From Pseudomonas massiliensis (lineage in GTDB: Bacteria > Pseudomonadota > Gammaproteobacteria > Pseudomonadales > Pseudomonadaceae): a stretch of DNA of 64,000 nucleotides. Below the pieces are notes generated by a model. It saw only the letters and a list, made by a program, of their open reading frames with translations, searched no databases and was not told where the DNA came from. This document shows positions 23,569 to 32,954 of the stretch, piece after piece; positions within the stretch are counted from its first letter, which is position 1; each line of letters starts with the position of its first letter. The DNA lies in assembly GCF_000826105.1 (NCBI RefSeq), contig NZ_CCYK01000007.1, forward strand, positions 930,001 to 994,000, given 5' to 3'. The position numbers and the translations under genes are program-made.

Positions 23569-25152
23569 CTATTGAGCCTCCGGGGCTCGATCTTCCTCTG
23601 TCATTCGGTACGCCAACCGGTTTCGACCTTCGCGCTTTGCTTCATAAAGCAGTCTGTCCGCAGCCTCGATCATTCCCTCGGGCGTGCATGCCTGCCAGGA
23701 CGGGGTCCCAAGAATGACTCCGGCGCTGGCGGTAACCACACCGGCGTCATGGCCGCTGTGAGGCACCCGCAGGTCCCGAATAGCCTGCAGAATCTCATCG
23801 GTAAGCTTGCAAGCGCCGCTAAGGTCGGTGTCTGGCAACAATAGGGTGAACTCTTCCCCTCCATAGCGCACCGCCAGATCAGCGGGTCGCTTCAAATTGC
23901 CCTGGATGGCCGCGGCTACCTGGCGCAGGCATTCGTCACCTGCGGCGTGGCCATAGGTATCGTTGTAGCGCTTGAAATGGTCCACGTCCACCATCACCAA
24001 GGCCAGGGTGCTTCCTTTGCGTCGGGCGCGCCTTATTTCTTCAGGCAAGGCCTGGTCCAGGCGTCGGCGGTTGGCGATACCGGTAAGGCCATCGCTCAGC
24101 GCCATGTCGCGCATGGCCTGGTGGGCCCGGCCGATCTCTTCCTCCGCACGCATGCGTTGCCTGAGCTGCCCTAGCACCATCGCACCAAAGCCGGTCAGTC
24201 CGGCGATGAGCATTAACAACACCAGTCCGGTCTTGACGAGGTCTTCACGCCAGGGCGCCACGAATGACTGGCGCGACAGTCCGGCTTCCACCACCAAGGG
24301 GTAGCTGGTCAGCGCCCGGTAGCCATAGAGGCGATAGGTGCCATCCACTACGGCCTTGACCTCTGCCACGCCTTCATTGGCGAGCGGCAGGTAATGCTTG
24401 AAAATCTCGCTTTCAGTGAGGCTCTGGCCAATCACGGCGGGGTTGAAAGGCCTGCGCACCAGGATTGTCCCATCCCGCAGGGCGAGGACGATGGCACCGC
24501 GATCATCGATCCGGAAGGCACCGTAGTACTCCACGAAGTAAGCCACCTTGATGGTTCCAAGCAGCACCCCGGCGAAGCTGCCGTCCGGCGCATCGAGCCG
24601 ACGCGAAATGGGGACGACCAATTCCCCGGTAGACCGGCTACGCACTACTTCGCCGATTCGCACGCCTCGGTCGGGGTTCGTACGGTGGTAGATGAAATAA
24701 TCCCTGTCACTGTTGTTGGCCTGGTCGGGCGGGCGGTTCTTGTCCGTGACGATCCACTCACCCGAGGGGCCATAGATAAATAGGCCGTGCAGTTGTGGCA
24801 TCAGGGACGACTGTTCCACCATCAGAGCATGGATACGGGCGATGTCGATGTTCGCCAGGCCGTCTCCTTCCACCCGCTCGCGTAACTCGGTCGTCAGGAT
24901 GTCTACCTGTCTTACAGCGTCTTCCGCGTGCTGGGCCGTGGCTCTTGCCAGGTTGGCGACCGAATCGCGAGCAGTGGCGTAAGCCCGTTGGTAATCGCGC
25001 CAGGTACGCCAGCCTTCCACGGCGACAAAGGTGAGGATTACCAGCACCATGAACGCCAGGGTGAGGCGAAAAGCCCTGGCCGGACGGTCCGCTCTTTCCC
25101 TCAAAGCGTAGGGTGCGAACTCGGGACGGGTAAGCGGCGGGTGTCCAGGCAT
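23569..25152 (-). CDS. Membrane diguanylate cyclase with periplasmic CACHE sensor
   Basis: A 527-residue protein. A membrane helix (~residues 27-45) is followed by a double-CACHE-like periplasmic domain (DRDYFIYHRTNPDRGVRIGE within it), a second helix (~305-325), a short coiled linker and a C-terminal GGDEF domain. The active-site motif is GGEEF (~431-435) and the inhibitory I-site RxxD is present as RPAD five residues before it. It is therefore expected to make c-di-GMP and be product-inhibited. The start is the ATG at 25152, with AGGAG; the frame continues upstream without support. The ligand is unknown. c-di-GMP could act on FlgZ encoded nearby. Confidence 0.92.
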   Translation of the reverse strand: MPGHPPLTRPEFAPYALRERADRPARAFRLTLAFMVLVILTFVAVEGWRTWRDYQRAYATARDSVANLARATAQHAEDAVRQVDILTTELRERVEGDGLANIDIARIHALMVEQSSLMPQLHGLFIYGPSGEWIVTDKNRPPDQANNSDRDYFIYHRTNPDRGVRIGEVVRSRSTGELVVPISRRLDAPDGSFAGVLLGTIKVAYFVEYYGAFRIDDRGAIVLALRDGTILVRRPFNPAVIGQSLTESEIFKHYLPLANEGVAEVKAVVDGTYRLYGYRALTSYPLVVEAGLSRQSFVAPWREDLVKTGLVLLMLIAGLTGFGAMVLGQLRQRMRAEEEIGRAHQAMRDMALSDGLTGIANRRRLDQALPEEIRRARRKGSTLALVMVDVDHFKRYNDTYGHAAGDECLRQVAAAIQGNLKRPADLAVRYGGEEFTLLLPDTDLSGACKLTDEILQAIRDLRVPHSGHDAGVVTASAGVILGTPSWQACTPEGMIEAADRLLYEAKREGRNRLAYRMTEEDRAPEAQ

Positions 25153-25279
25153 CGGAACTCCTGTTGAGCTTCGGCAATTCCCTGCTATGGCGAACGCCTG
25201 GAAAAGACGGCTGGCTCGGCTCGGCTTGCTATTCGCAGCGGCCAGTGACAACGTGTCCCGACACCCAGGTAACATCACC

Positions 25280-26626
25280 ATGACTACAAGGATAGACGCC
25301 ATGTTGACCGAAGGCCCCTTGGTGGGTGTGGATGAAATCGAGTGCGTGACGCCAGACCTCAACGGCGTGCCTCGCGGCAAGGTCATGACCGCCGCTGGCT
25401 TCAGCGAGGGCCGAAGGCTCCAGCTCGCGCGCGGCGTTCTGCTGCAGGCCATCATGGGCGGTTATCCGCCTGCGCGTTTCTATGGCAGTGACGACGGTGA
25501 TCTGGTGCTGGTGCCTGACTTGGCCAATGTCTATCGCCTACCCTGGAGCGAACGGCCTCGGGCGCTGGCTATCTGCGATGCTCGTGAACTCGCTGGCAAC
25601 CCAAGCGGGCTCTCCACGCGTGCGCTGCTCAAACAGGTTCTGGCCCGCTACGCCGAGCATGGCCTGGCGCCTGTGGTGGCCACGGAGCTTGAGTTCTATG
25701 TGTTCGCGCCCAACCCGGATCCGGCGCAGCCTTTCTTGCCACCGACAGGTGGTGATGGTCGCCGCGAGGAAGGTTTCAGCGCCTTCAGCGTTTCGTCCAA
25801 CAACGGCTTGCGTCCGTTCTGGGATGAGGTCTACCGCTGCATGGGCGCGCTGGGCCTGCCTCGGGACACCTTCATGCATGAAATGGGCGTCAGCCAGTTC
25901 GAGATCAACCTGTTGCATGGCGACCCCTTGGTGCTGGCCGACCAGACCTTCCTGTTCAAGCACCTGCTCAAGGAAGTCGCGCTCAAGCATGGCTTGCTGG
26001 CAGTGTGCATGGCCAAACCACTGGCCAAGGTGCCTGGCAGCTCGATGCATATTCACCAGAGCGTGGTGCGGGCTGATACCGGCGCGAACGTGTTCAGTGA
26101 CGATCAGGGCGGGCCGACCGCGGCCTTTCGTCACTTCATTGGCGGGCAGCAGGCGGCCCTGGGCGATTTCACGGCATTCTTCGCGCCTAATGTGAACGCC
26201 TACCAGCGCCTCTTCCATCCCTACGCATCGCCTAACAATGCGTGCTGGTCGGAGGACAATCGGGCGGCAGGCTTGCGTATACCCGCCAGCGGGCCCGAGG
26301 CGCGCCGAGTGGAAAATCGCCTGCCCGGCGCCGATGCCAATCCTTACCTGGCCATTGCCGCCAGCCTGGCGGCGGGCCTGCACGGCATCGAGCAGGGCCT
26401 GGAACCTTCCCCACCCATCCAGGGGGAATTCGACGTGCCTGAACATCTCGCACTTGCCCGGACACTGGACGGCGCCCTTGCCCGGCTGCGAGCCAGCGCC
26501 CTGGCCGTTGAACTGTTCGGACGGGAGTTCATCGAAGGGTACATCGCGACCAAGACGATGGAGTTGACCAGCTTCATGGACGAAATCACCCCCTGGGAGC
26601 GCCGCGTTCTCGCTACCCAGGCCTGA
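25280..26626 (+). CDS. Glutamine synthetase-like gamma-glutamylpolyamine synthetase
   Basis: A 448-residue member of the type I glutamine synthetase superfamily of the PuuA/PauA class, which ligates glutamate to polyamines such as putrescine for catabolism. Seen motifs are VATELEFYVFAP, MHEMGVSQFEINL, PGSSMHIHQSV and NNACWSEDNRAAGLRIP, and the tyrosine adenylylation loop of true GlnA is absent. The start could also be the ATG at 25301, which has a better ribosome site (AAGGA). It is followed by an MFS gene. The pair resembles the P. aeruginosa PA3356 (pauA5)-PA3355 neighbourhood close to flgM. Confidence 0.88.
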   Translation: MTTRIDAMLTEGPLVGVDEIECVTPDLNGVPRGKVMTAAGFSEGRRLQLARGVLLQAIMGGYPPARFYGSDDGDLVLVPDLANVYRLPWSERPRALAICDARELAGNPSGLSTRALLKQVLARYAEHGLAPVVATELEFYVFAPNPDPAQPFLPPTGGDGRREEGFSAFSVSSNNGLRPFWDEVYRCMGALGLPRDTFMHEMGVSQFEINLLHGDPLVLADQTFLFKHLLKEVALKHGLLAVCMAKPLAKVPGSSMHIHQSVVRADTGANVFSDDQGGPTAAFRHFIGGQQAALGDFTAFFAPNVNAYQRLFHPYASPNNACWSEDNRAAGLRIPASGPEARRVENRLPGADANPYLAIAASLAAGLHGIEQGLEPSPPIQGEFDVPEHLALARTLDGALARLRASALAVELFGREFIEGYIATKTMELTSFMDEITPWERRVLATQA

Positions 26627-26701
26627 CCCGGCGGCTTTCGGGCCGCGGACTCTGCGCCAGGGCATCAACTGCACCTACTTGATCGGAGTTGTGGATCGTC
26701 G

Positions 26702-27976
26702 ATGCGTCAAATCTGGAAAAACTTTCGCGGTCTTTATTTCGCCTCGCTGATGATGCTCATCGGTTCAGGCTTGCTCAGCACTTACCTGGCCTTGCGCCTG
26801 GGAGCCGATCATGTCGACGGGCTATGGGTAGGGGCCCTGATGGCGGCCTATTATTTCGGCCTGGTGCTAGGGGGCAAACTGGGTCACCGGCTGATTGCCC
26901 GGGTCGGGCACATTCGCGCCTATACCGCTTGCGCCGGCATCGTGACCGCCGCTGTGCTCGGCCATGGCCTCACGGCTTTCCTGCCGGCCTGGCTGGGGCT
27001 ACGCTTGGTAGTCGGGCTCGGCATGATGTGCCAATACATGGTGATCGAAAGCTGGCTTAACGAGCAGGCCGAAGCCAGCCAGCGAGGCCTGGTGTTCAGC
27101 GGCTACATGATCGCCTCCTACCTGGGCCTGGTACTGGGCCAGCTGATTCTGGTACTTCATCCGGAACTGGGCCTGGAGCTGCTGATGATGGTCGCGTTGT
27201 GCTTTGCCCTGTGCCTGGTGCCGGTGGCGCTGACCCGACGCATTCATCCCGCCGCCCTGCACCCTGTGCCCATGGACCCGCGCTTTTTCATACAGCGTGT
27301 TCCGCAATCGTTGACCACGGTGCTGGGCGCTGGCCTTATCATCGGTTCGTTCTATGGCCTGGCGCCGTTGTACGCGGCGGGGCAAGGCCTGAGCACCGAG
27401 GCGGTAGGGCTGTTCATGGGGTGCTGTGTATTCGCCGGGCTGGTCGTGCAATGGCCCTTGGGGTGGCTGTCGGATCGCTATGACCGAGCGCTCTTGATCA
27501 GAAGCATCGCCCTGGTGTTATCTGTACTGACGTTGATCATGGCGGTGCTGCCCAGGTTCTTCAGCATGCCCATGACCTTCATATTCGTCGGCGGCTTTGT
27601 GGTTTCGCTACTGCAGTTCTGCCTGTACCCCTTGGCGGTGGCCTTTTCCAACGATCATGTTGAAGGCGACCGCCGGGTGTCTCTGACGGCGATGCTGCTG
27701 GTGACCTACGGCATCGGGGCGAGCATCGGGCCACTGGCCGCTGGCGTGCTCATGAAGTGGTATGGCAGCGAGGCGTTGTATGGATTCTTCTCGTTCTTCG
27801 CCCTTGTGCTGGTCTGGCGGATCCGTCCCAAGGCCGTCACCAACCTGCATCAGGTTCAGGATGCACCGCTCCACCATGTGGCCATGCCTGACAACATGAC
27901 CAGCTCGCCCCTGGTCGCGGCGCTTGACCCGCGGGTAGACGAGCAGGTGGTGGACGATCAGATGAAGGAGCACTGA
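26702..27976 (+). CDS. MFS transporter (YcaD-like)
   Basis: A 424-residue major facilitator with about 12 membrane segments and the loop 2-3 motif GGKLGHRLIARVGHIRAY plus its repeat-half counterpart QWPLGWLSDRYDRALLI. The C-terminal 45 residues are polar and cytosolic. It resembles the E. coli YcaD group. Substrate unknown. The location directly after a polyamine synthetase (75-base gap) suggests a link to polyamine or related amine transport, which is inference. Confidence 0.87.
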   Translation: MRQIWKNFRGLYFASLMMLIGSGLLSTYLALRLGADHVDGLWVGALMAAYYFGLVLGGKLGHRLIARVGHIRAYTACAGIVTAAVLGHGLTAFLPAWLGLRLVVGLGMMCQYMVIESWLNEQAEASQRGLVFSGYMIASYLGLVLGQLILVLHPELGLELLMMVALCFALCLVPVALTRRIHPAALHPVPMDPRFFIQRVPQSLTTVLGAGLIIGSFYGLAPLYAAGQGLSTEAVGLFMGCCVFAGLVVQWPLGWLSDRYDRALLIRSIALVLSVLTLIMAVLPRFFSMPMTFIFVGGFVVSLLQFCLYPLAVAFSNDHVEGDRRVSLTAMLLVTYGIGASIGPLAAGVLMKWYGSEALYGFFSFFALVLVWRIRPKAVTNLHQVQDAPLHHVAMPDNMTSSPLVAALDPRVDEQVVDDQMKEH

Positions 27977-28010
27977 GGCCACGGCAACCCGCAGCGCCAG
28001 CGCTGAAACG

Positions 28011-28757
28011 TCAGAAATCGTCTTTGTCGAACCGGCGGGTTTCCCGCTGCAGCTGGTAGACGAAGCGCTCTACGTTGCGCTGGACCAATCCACCCATGTT
28101 ATGAAAGCGCACGCCGGCAAAGCTGGTATCCAGCCGTTCTTCGAAATGCAGGTAGCGCAGCTCCACTGGAGTGGTGATGGCGCCAAAGGGGAGGGCGGCG
28201 GCAAACTTGTCATAGACCTGGCCCAACTGCAGTTGCTCGGTGATATCACCTTCGAAACGCAACTTGCAGCCGGTGGCGGAAACATCCAGCAGCTTGCCGC
28301 GAATGCCCTTGGCCAGCTTGTCACCCGCCAATTCCACGTCCACCAGTGAACTCAGCTTCAAGGCTGCCCGGAATGCGTTGCGACGCTGGTGATAGACCAC
28401 CTCGGCCGGCAAGGCGCCGACATAGCTGCGCCCGTGAGCGGTATCCAGGATGCTATAGGCGCCATTGCTTTCCCAGGCGATGCGCACGCCGTCATGAAAG
28501 CCCTCGACGCGAAACGCCTCACCGTTGCTCATGAAGCGTTCGCCGTCGCGAGGAATCAGCTCATCCAGGGACAAGGTGCCACGATCACGATCCACAGCCA
28601 CTACGAAGCTCTGAAAGCGTTGTTGACGCTCGGTGAAGGTCACGATCAGCGGGTCATGGCTGTCCATCAGCGACTTGATGTTGGCCAGGATTTCCAGCGG
28701 TGTAGTGAGGACTTTTGGCGGCTGCGGCGCATCATCCGCACTCGAGGCGTTGAACAC
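28011..28757 (-). CDS. flgZ: PilZ-domain flagellar brake FlgZ (YcgR family)
   Basis: A 248-residue protein with an N-terminal YcgR domain (~1-120) and a C-terminal PilZ domain. The c-di-GMP motif RxxxR is at R126/R130 (QRRNAFR) and DxSxxG is at 158-163 (DVSATG). On binding c-di-GMP the family slows or stops the flagellar motor. It is the third gene of flgM-flgN-flgZ on the minus strand, as in other pseudomonads, and should be transcribed with late flagellar genes. Confidence 0.93.
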   Translation of the reverse strand: MFNASSADDAPQPPKVLTTPLEILANIKSLMDSHDPLIVTFTERQQRFQSFVVAVDRDRGTLSLDELIPRDGERFMSNGEAFRVEGFHDGVRIAWESNGAYSILDTAHGRSYVGALPAEVVYHQRRNAFRAALKLSSLVDVELAGDKLAKGIRGKLLDVSATGCKLRFEGDITEQLQLGQVYDKFAAALPFGAITTPVELRYLHFEERLDTSFAGVRFHNMGGLVQRNVERFVYQLQRETRRFDKDDF

Positions 28758-28883
28758 GGTACTCGGTTCTCCAAGCTAGAAGCGTAACGGGCAATAAGGC
28801 ATTGTGCCATCACTGTATACCCGGCGATACTCGACTACAGAAAATCTTTCGGCAATGAAAATAGTGACCGAATGCTCTGCCTG

Positions 28884-29351
28884 TCACGCCTGGCTGAACG
28901 CCCTCACCGTGGCCAATCGCGCAGTCGCCCCTCGAGCGGTATAAAGCGAGGGGGTTTCCCCGCCACTCAGTATTCGCAGCTGGTTGGCAGTAGCGAACTG
29001 CTGCAATTGGATCGCACGGCCATTCTGCTCGTTGATTGCCTGGCAATCAGCAAGCAGCGCCGCCAGTTGCTCACCCCGCTCGACCAGGGTCTTGCCAATC
29101 ACCGAGCGTTGCGCCAGCTGGGCCAGGCCCTCGGCATCCGGAGACAATCCCAGGGCGGCCAGCAGCTCGCTGCGCCGACGGCCATGCTGACCCAATTGCA
29201 CGATCAACGACTGCTTCTGCGCCAGGATGTTCTCCAGCAACTGCATGTCACGGCCTCGCAGCGCGGTGTACTCCTCGCGCAGCAGGGCCTGGAGCTGTTC
29301 GGCGGGTGCGATGTCGTTCTCAATCAACTGCAACAAGGTGGTGTCGTGCAT
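28884..29351 (-). CDS. flgN: Flagellar export chaperone FlgN
   Basis: A 155-residue, mostly helical protein that begins MHDTTLLQLIENDIAPAEQL, with the usual FlgN coiled-coil and the C-terminal LRILSGGETPSLYTARG region. It escorts the hook-filament junction proteins FlgK and FlgL to the export gate. It is 49 bases after flgM in the same transcript. The substrates are encoded in this window. Confidence 0.92.
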   Translation of the reverse strand: MHDTTLLQLIENDIAPAEQLQALLREEYTALRGRDMQLLENILAQKQSLIVQLGQHGRRRSELLAALGLSPDAEGLAQLAQRSVIGKTLVERGEQLAALLADCQAINEQNGRAIQLQQFATANQLRILSGGETPSLYTARGATARLATVRAFSQA

Positions 29352-29400
29352 GGCGGGTCTCGGTGTTCACTGCGCCCGGTTAACGTTGAGCGAAAAACAC

Positions 29401-29703
29401 TCAGGCTTCGAAGGACAGCATCTTGCTGGCAACGCGATCGCTGTCGACCTTGTAGGTACCGTCGGCGATCTGCTGCTTGAGCTCGGCAACGCGGCTGGCA
29501 TTGACCGGCGCGTCAGTGCCCAGGCTGTCGGTGACTTTCTGCAGGTGCTGAGCCACGTCGCTCAGTTGCACGGATTCGCCCGCCTGCTTGGTTCCCTCGA
29601 CGCTTTTGACATCATCCACGGCGCCGACCGACTTGGTGCCGGAAGTACGCGTAGTGCTGGAAACCTGAGTGGAGCCGGTAACGCTCCGGAAATCGATGAC
29701 CAT
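29401..29703 (-). CDS. flgM: Anti-sigma-28 factor FlgM
   Basis: A 100-residue, Ser/Thr-rich, largely disordered protein. Its C-terminal half ([27 protein letters not shown]) is the FliA-binding helix set. It holds sigma-28 inactive until the hook is complete and FlgM is exported. A FliA-type promoter lies 36 bases before the start, giving the usual self-limiting circuit. The first gene of flgM-flgN-flgZ. Confidence 0.94.
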   Translation of the reverse strand: MVIDFRSVTGSTQVSSTTRTSGTKSVGAVDDVKSVEGTKQAGESVQLSDVAQHLQKVTDSLGTDAPVNASRVAELKQQIADGTYKVDSDRVASKMLSFEA

Positions 29704-29738
29704 GATAAAAACCCCTTGGTATTTGGAAGCTTGCCTTG

Positions 29739-29765
29739 TTTTCGACCCATTGCGGAGAAACTTTA
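29739..29765 (-). promoter_or_regulatory. FliA (sigma-28) promoter of flgM
   Basis: On the minus strand TAAAGTTT (29765-29758), 11 bases, then GTCGAAAA (29746-29739): a perfect -35 and six of eight matches to the -10 GCCGATAA of the sigma-28 consensus at the exact spacing. It lies 36 bases before the flgM ATG. Confidence 0.88.
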
Positions 29766-29851
29766 GGGTAATTTTTCGAAATCACCCCAACGGCAAGGTT
29801 CACTGGCCAAGTGTAGGAAAATTGGGCTCCGGCCGCCAGAGCGGCTCGTCT

Positions 29852-30601
29852 CTACATAGACACTTCCACCTGGGCGGGGCCTGTGACACGCGCCTTGACC
29901 ACTCGCTGAGAATTCAGGTTGCGGACCCTGATCTGCTCGTTCATACCCCCATCGCTCAAAGCTTCTCCCGGCATTTTCACGGCAAGGGTGCCGCTGCGCG
30001 CGGTGATCACTACCTGGTCCCCCTTGCGTATGACTTCCGGCTGCTCGATCTGCACCGGTGCCAGTACCTGGTCCATGGTGGTCGGGCGTACGACCCGCTG
30101 GCCGATGGCTTGGTCGAGGCTGGGCAGGAAGCCCTGGTTCAACTGGCCTACATCCCGTTCGCGAATAGCCACGTCACCTTCGGCGATCACGCTGTCACGC
30201 TTCAACGGACGAGTGGTCACTACCACTTCCCGGTAGAGCTTCACCGTGGCCGGCACGAACACTGTCCAGGGTGAGCTGCCCTCACAGCGCACCCGTACGG
30301 TCACTCGGCCCAAGGGAACAGCCGGGCTCTCCAGGCGGGCGCTCAGTTGCTGGTCGCACTGAGGCATGCGCAGGCGAGGATCAAGATTGGCGACTTCAAT
30401 GTCATAGCGGCCTTGCGTCTGGCTGGTCGCCAAATAATCTTCAACAGTGAACTCAAGAAACCCTTGGGTCACACCGATAAGCTGTTCGGGCGCTGTCACC
30501 TCGTCGGCAAGCAGGCGTCCCGAAACGAACAGACACAAGGTGGCGAACAACCCATAGAGGGGCGCGATCAGATGTCGTGAATATGGCGTTTTCTCGTTCA
30601 T
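29852..30601 (-). CDS. flgA: P-ring assembly chaperone FlgA
   Basis: A 249-residue periplasmic protein. A signal peptide (hydrophobic ~residues 12-29, cleavage likely near LLA-DEV) precedes the FlgA N-terminal region and the SAF-like C-terminal domain (RDVGQLNQGFLPSLDQAIGQ, then VRNLNSQRVVKARVTGP). It helps FlgI polymerise into the P ring. It is divergent from cheV. The start at 30601 lacks a ribosome site and coincides with the predicted start of the sigma-54 transcript, so the mRNA may be leaderless. Confidence 0.92.
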   Translation of the reverse strand: MNEKTPYSRHLIAPLYGLFATLCLFVSGRLLADEVTAPEQLIGVTQGFLEFTVEDYLATSQTQGRYDIEVANLDPRLRMPQCDQQLSARLESPAVPLGRVTVRVRCEGSSPWTVFVPATVKLYREVVVTTRPLKRDSVIAEGDVAIRERDVGQLNQGFLPSLDQAIGQRVVRPTTMDQVLAPVQIEQPEVIRKGDQVVITARSGTLAVKMPGEALSDGGMNEQIRVRNLNSQRVVKARVTGPAQVEVSM

Positions 30602-30612
30602 GGCTATGCTTG

Positions 30613-30628
30613 AGCAAGTGACGTGCCA
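30613..30628 (-). promoter_or_regulatory. Sigma-54 promoter of flgA
   Basis: On the minus strand TGGCAC-GTCAC-TTGCT matches the -24/-12 consensus perfectly. Transcription would begin about 12 bases after the -12 GC, near 30601-30603, that is at or one or two bases before the flgA ATG. Confidence 0.88.
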
Positions 30629-30688
30629 AATGCGGCGGCACCCAAGCAGGGCTGAATCGGCGCCGACAGTACAAGGTGGAGGTTAAAC

Positions 30689-31615
30689 ATGGCTGGTGTG
30701 ATGGATTCGGTAAACCAGCGCACGCAACTGGTAGGGCAGAACCGCCTTGAACTGTTGTTGTTCCGTTTGAACGGCAAACAGTTGTACGGCATCAATGTCT
30801 TCAAGGTTCGCGAAGTGCTGCAATGTCCCAAGCTGACCTTGATGCCCAAGTCCAGCCCGGTGGTGCGGGGGGTCGCCAATATCCGTGGCGCGACCATCCC
30901 GATCCTGGACCTGTCCATGGCGACAGGCTCGCAGTCTTTGGAAGCCGTGCAAGATACTTTCGTGATCATCACGGAATACAACACCAAGATTCAGGGTTTT
31001 CTGGTTCATTCGGTCGAGCGCATTGTCAACATGAACTGGGAGGCGATTCATCCGCCACCCAAGGGTACCGGTCGCGATCACTACCTGACGGCGGTGACGC
31101 GAGTGGACAACCAGTTGGTGGAAATCATCGACGTGGAGAAGATCCTGGCCGAAGTGTCGCCGGTTTCTGAAACCATCAGCTCCGGGGTGATCGACGAAGC
31201 CGTGCAACAGAAGGCCACGGCCTTGCGGGTGCTTACCGTGGATGACTCTTCCGTGGCGCGCAAGCAGGTCAGCCGTTGCCTGGAAACCGTAGGCGTGGAA
31301 GTGGTGGCGCTCAATGATGGGCGGCAAGCGTTGGAATATCTTCAGGCGATGGTCGCCGAGGGCAAGGACCCTAACGAAGAATTCCTGATGCTAATCTCGG
31401 ATATCGAAATGCCTGAAATGGATGGCTATACGCTTACCGCGGAAATCCGTAGCGATCCTCGACTGCAGAAGCTGCATATCGTGTTGCACACGTCCCTGTC
31501 AGGGGTGTTCAACCAGGCTATGGTGAAGAAGGTCGGCGCTGACGACTTCTTGGCCAAATTCCGTCCGGACGATCTCGCATCCCGGGTGGTCGAACGTATC
31601 AATGCAAAAGGTTGA
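30689..31615 (+). CDS. cheV: Chemotaxis coupling/response protein CheV
   Basis: A 308-residue fusion of an N-terminal CheW domain (~residues 20-160; LFRLNGKQLYGINVFKVREV) and a C-terminal receiver domain (~175-305; LTVDDSSVARKQV with the DD pair, ISDIEMPEMDG with the phospho-acceptor aspartate, and the K in FLAKFRPDD). It couples receptors to CheA and can act as a phosphate sink. GGAGG precedes the start. The stop overlaps the region before cheR, with the two transcribed together. Confidence 0.94.
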   Translation: MAGVMDSVNQRTQLVGQNRLELLLFRLNGKQLYGINVFKVREVLQCPKLTLMPKSSPVVRGVANIRGATIPILDLSMATGSQSLEAVQDTFVIITEYNTKIQGFLVHSVERIVNMNWEAIHPPPKGTGRDHYLTAVTRVDNQLVEIIDVEKILAEVSPVSETISSGVIDEAVQQKATALRVLTVDDSSVARKQVSRCLETVGVEVVALNDGRQALEYLQAMVAEGKDPNEEFLMLISDIEMPEMDGYTLTAEIRSDPRLQKLHIVLHTSLSGVFNQAMVKKVGADDFLAKFRPDDLASRVVERINAKG

Positions 31616-31662
31616 TCGGGCTGCGGCCCGGCGAAGTTTCAACAACAGAAGAGGCGGCACCC

Positions 31663-32490
31663 TTGGCTACGGCAAATTCCGATTTTGAACAGTTCAGGGC
31701 ATTCCTGGAAAAGGCCTGTGGCATCGTGCTGGGCGAGAACAAGCAGTACCTGGTGTCCAGCCGCCTCAACAAGCTCATGGAGCAGCAGGGCATCAAGAGC
31801 CTGGGTGAGCTGGTGCAGCGCATCCAGAGCCAGCCCCGCGGCGGCCTGCGCGAGCAGGTGGTGGATGCGATGACCACCAACGAAACCCTGTGGTTCCGGG
31901 ATACCTACCCGTTCGAAGTGATGAAGAACAAGGTACTCCCGGAAATGATCAAGGCCAGCCCCGGCCAGCGGCTGCGGATCTGGTCGGCGGCCTGTTCGTC
32001 CGGGCAGGAACCCTATTCGCTGTCGATGACGGTGGAAGAGTTCACTCAGGCCAATCCGGGGCAGCTCAAGGGCGGGGTACAGATCGTGGCCACCGACCTG
32101 TCGCCTTCGATGCTGGCGGCGTGCAAGGGCGGAGAGTATGACAGCCTGGCCATCGGCCGTGGCCTGTCACCCGAACGCCTGCAGCGCTACTTCGACACCA
32201 AGCCCGGCAACCGCTGGGCGGTAAAGGCGCCCATTCGCAGCAGGGTGGAGTTCCGCCCGATCAACCTGCTTGAAAGCTACATGTCCCTGGGCAAGTTCGA
32301 CGTCGTGTTCTGCCGCAATGTGCTGATCTATTTCTCGGCGGACGTGAAGAAGGACATCCTGTCCCGCATTCATGGCACCCTCAAGCCAGGCGGTTACCTG
32401 TTCCTTGGTGCCTCGGAGGCCCTCAATGGGTTGCCGGACAAGTACAAGATGGTCCAGTGCAGCCCCGGCATCATCTACCAGGCGATCTGA
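31663..32490 (+). CDS. cheR: Chemotaxis protein methyltransferase CheR
   Basis: A 275-residue SAM-dependent methyltransferase that methylates glutamates on chemoreceptors. The N-terminal helical domain (FEQFRAFLEKACGIVLGENKQ) is followed by the SAM-binding IWSAACSSGQEPYSLSM and the catalytic-core FDVVFCRNVLIYF. I choose the TTG at 31663 because it gives the family start (TANSDFEQF) and has a GAGGCGG site; a TTG overlapping the cheV stop at 31612 would add 17 atypical residues. Follows cheV. Confidence 0.92.
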   Translation: MATANSDFEQFRAFLEKACGIVLGENKQYLVSSRLNKLMEQQGIKSLGELVQRIQSQPRGGLREQVVDAMTTNETLWFRDTYPFEVMKNKVLPEMIKASPGQRLRIWSAACSSGQEPYSLSMTVEEFTQANPGQLKGGVQIVATDLSPSMLAACKGGEYDSLAIGRGLSPERLQRYFDTKPGNRWAVKAPIRSRVEFRPINLLESYMSLGKFDVVFCRNVLIYFSADVKKDILSRIHGTLKPGGYLFLGASEALNGLPDKYKMVQCSPGIIYQAI

Positions 32491-32497
32491 TTGCCGC

Positions 32498-32523
32498 TGC
32501 GCCGCCGGAATTCCAGCGGCGCA
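32498..32523. terminator. Stem-loop after cheR
   Basis: TGCGCCGC (32498-32505) pairs with GCGGCGCA (32516-32523) across a 10-base loop in the gap between cheR and the converging mqsA. There is no T-tract, so termination strength is uncertain. Confidence 0.5.
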
Positions 32524-32546
32524 GGGCACCTGTATTCAAGATAATG

Positions 32547-32954
32547 CTACGTCATCCTGACTTCATTGAGCAGTTCAGGGTGGCGGTCAAGCAGCTTGAG
32601 AAGCTTTACCAGTGCCAGTGGTGGCTTGGTCTTACCGTTTTCGTAGCGGGAAAACGCATTGACGCCGCCTCCGAAGATCTCGCCAGCCTCACGTTGATCG
32701 AGCGACAGTTTCTTGCGCACCTTGGCAATGAAGCCCGGATCAACGATAGAAGCGTTGACCTCCTTGTTGAAAGCCAGCATGGAAGCGCTAACGGTTGCGG
32801 ATTCTGCGGCGCCAAGCACTGCTTCTCCACATTCGGGACAGAAATTTCCTTCGACCTGCATGATCATGGTCGAGGCGCCTTTATAGGCATACGGCAGATC
32901 CCTGGTGTCATGAATCAGTTCGGCGGCGCCGCAATTTGGGCACAGCATGGTCAT
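32547..32954 (-). CDS. mqsA: Antitoxin MqsA (HTH, zinc-binding)
   Basis: A 135-residue antitoxin. The N-terminal toxin-binding domain carries four zinc cysteines (CPNC near residues 5-8 and CPEC near 39-42). The C-terminal HTH_XRE domain contains VRKKLSLDQREAGEIFGGG and NAFSRYENGKTKPP, whose Asn and Arg read the operator in the E. coli protein. It neutralises MqsR and represses the pair. It starts by four-base overlap with mqsR (a second ATG is two codons on). It is inserted between flagellar genes. Confidence 0.95.
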   Translation of the reverse strand: MTMLCPNCGAAELIHDTRDLPYAYKGASTMIMQVEGNFCPECGEAVLGAAESATVSASMLAFNKEVNASIVDPGFIAKVRKKLSLDQREAGEIFGGGVNAFSRYENGKTKPPLALVKLLKLLDRHPELLNEVRMT

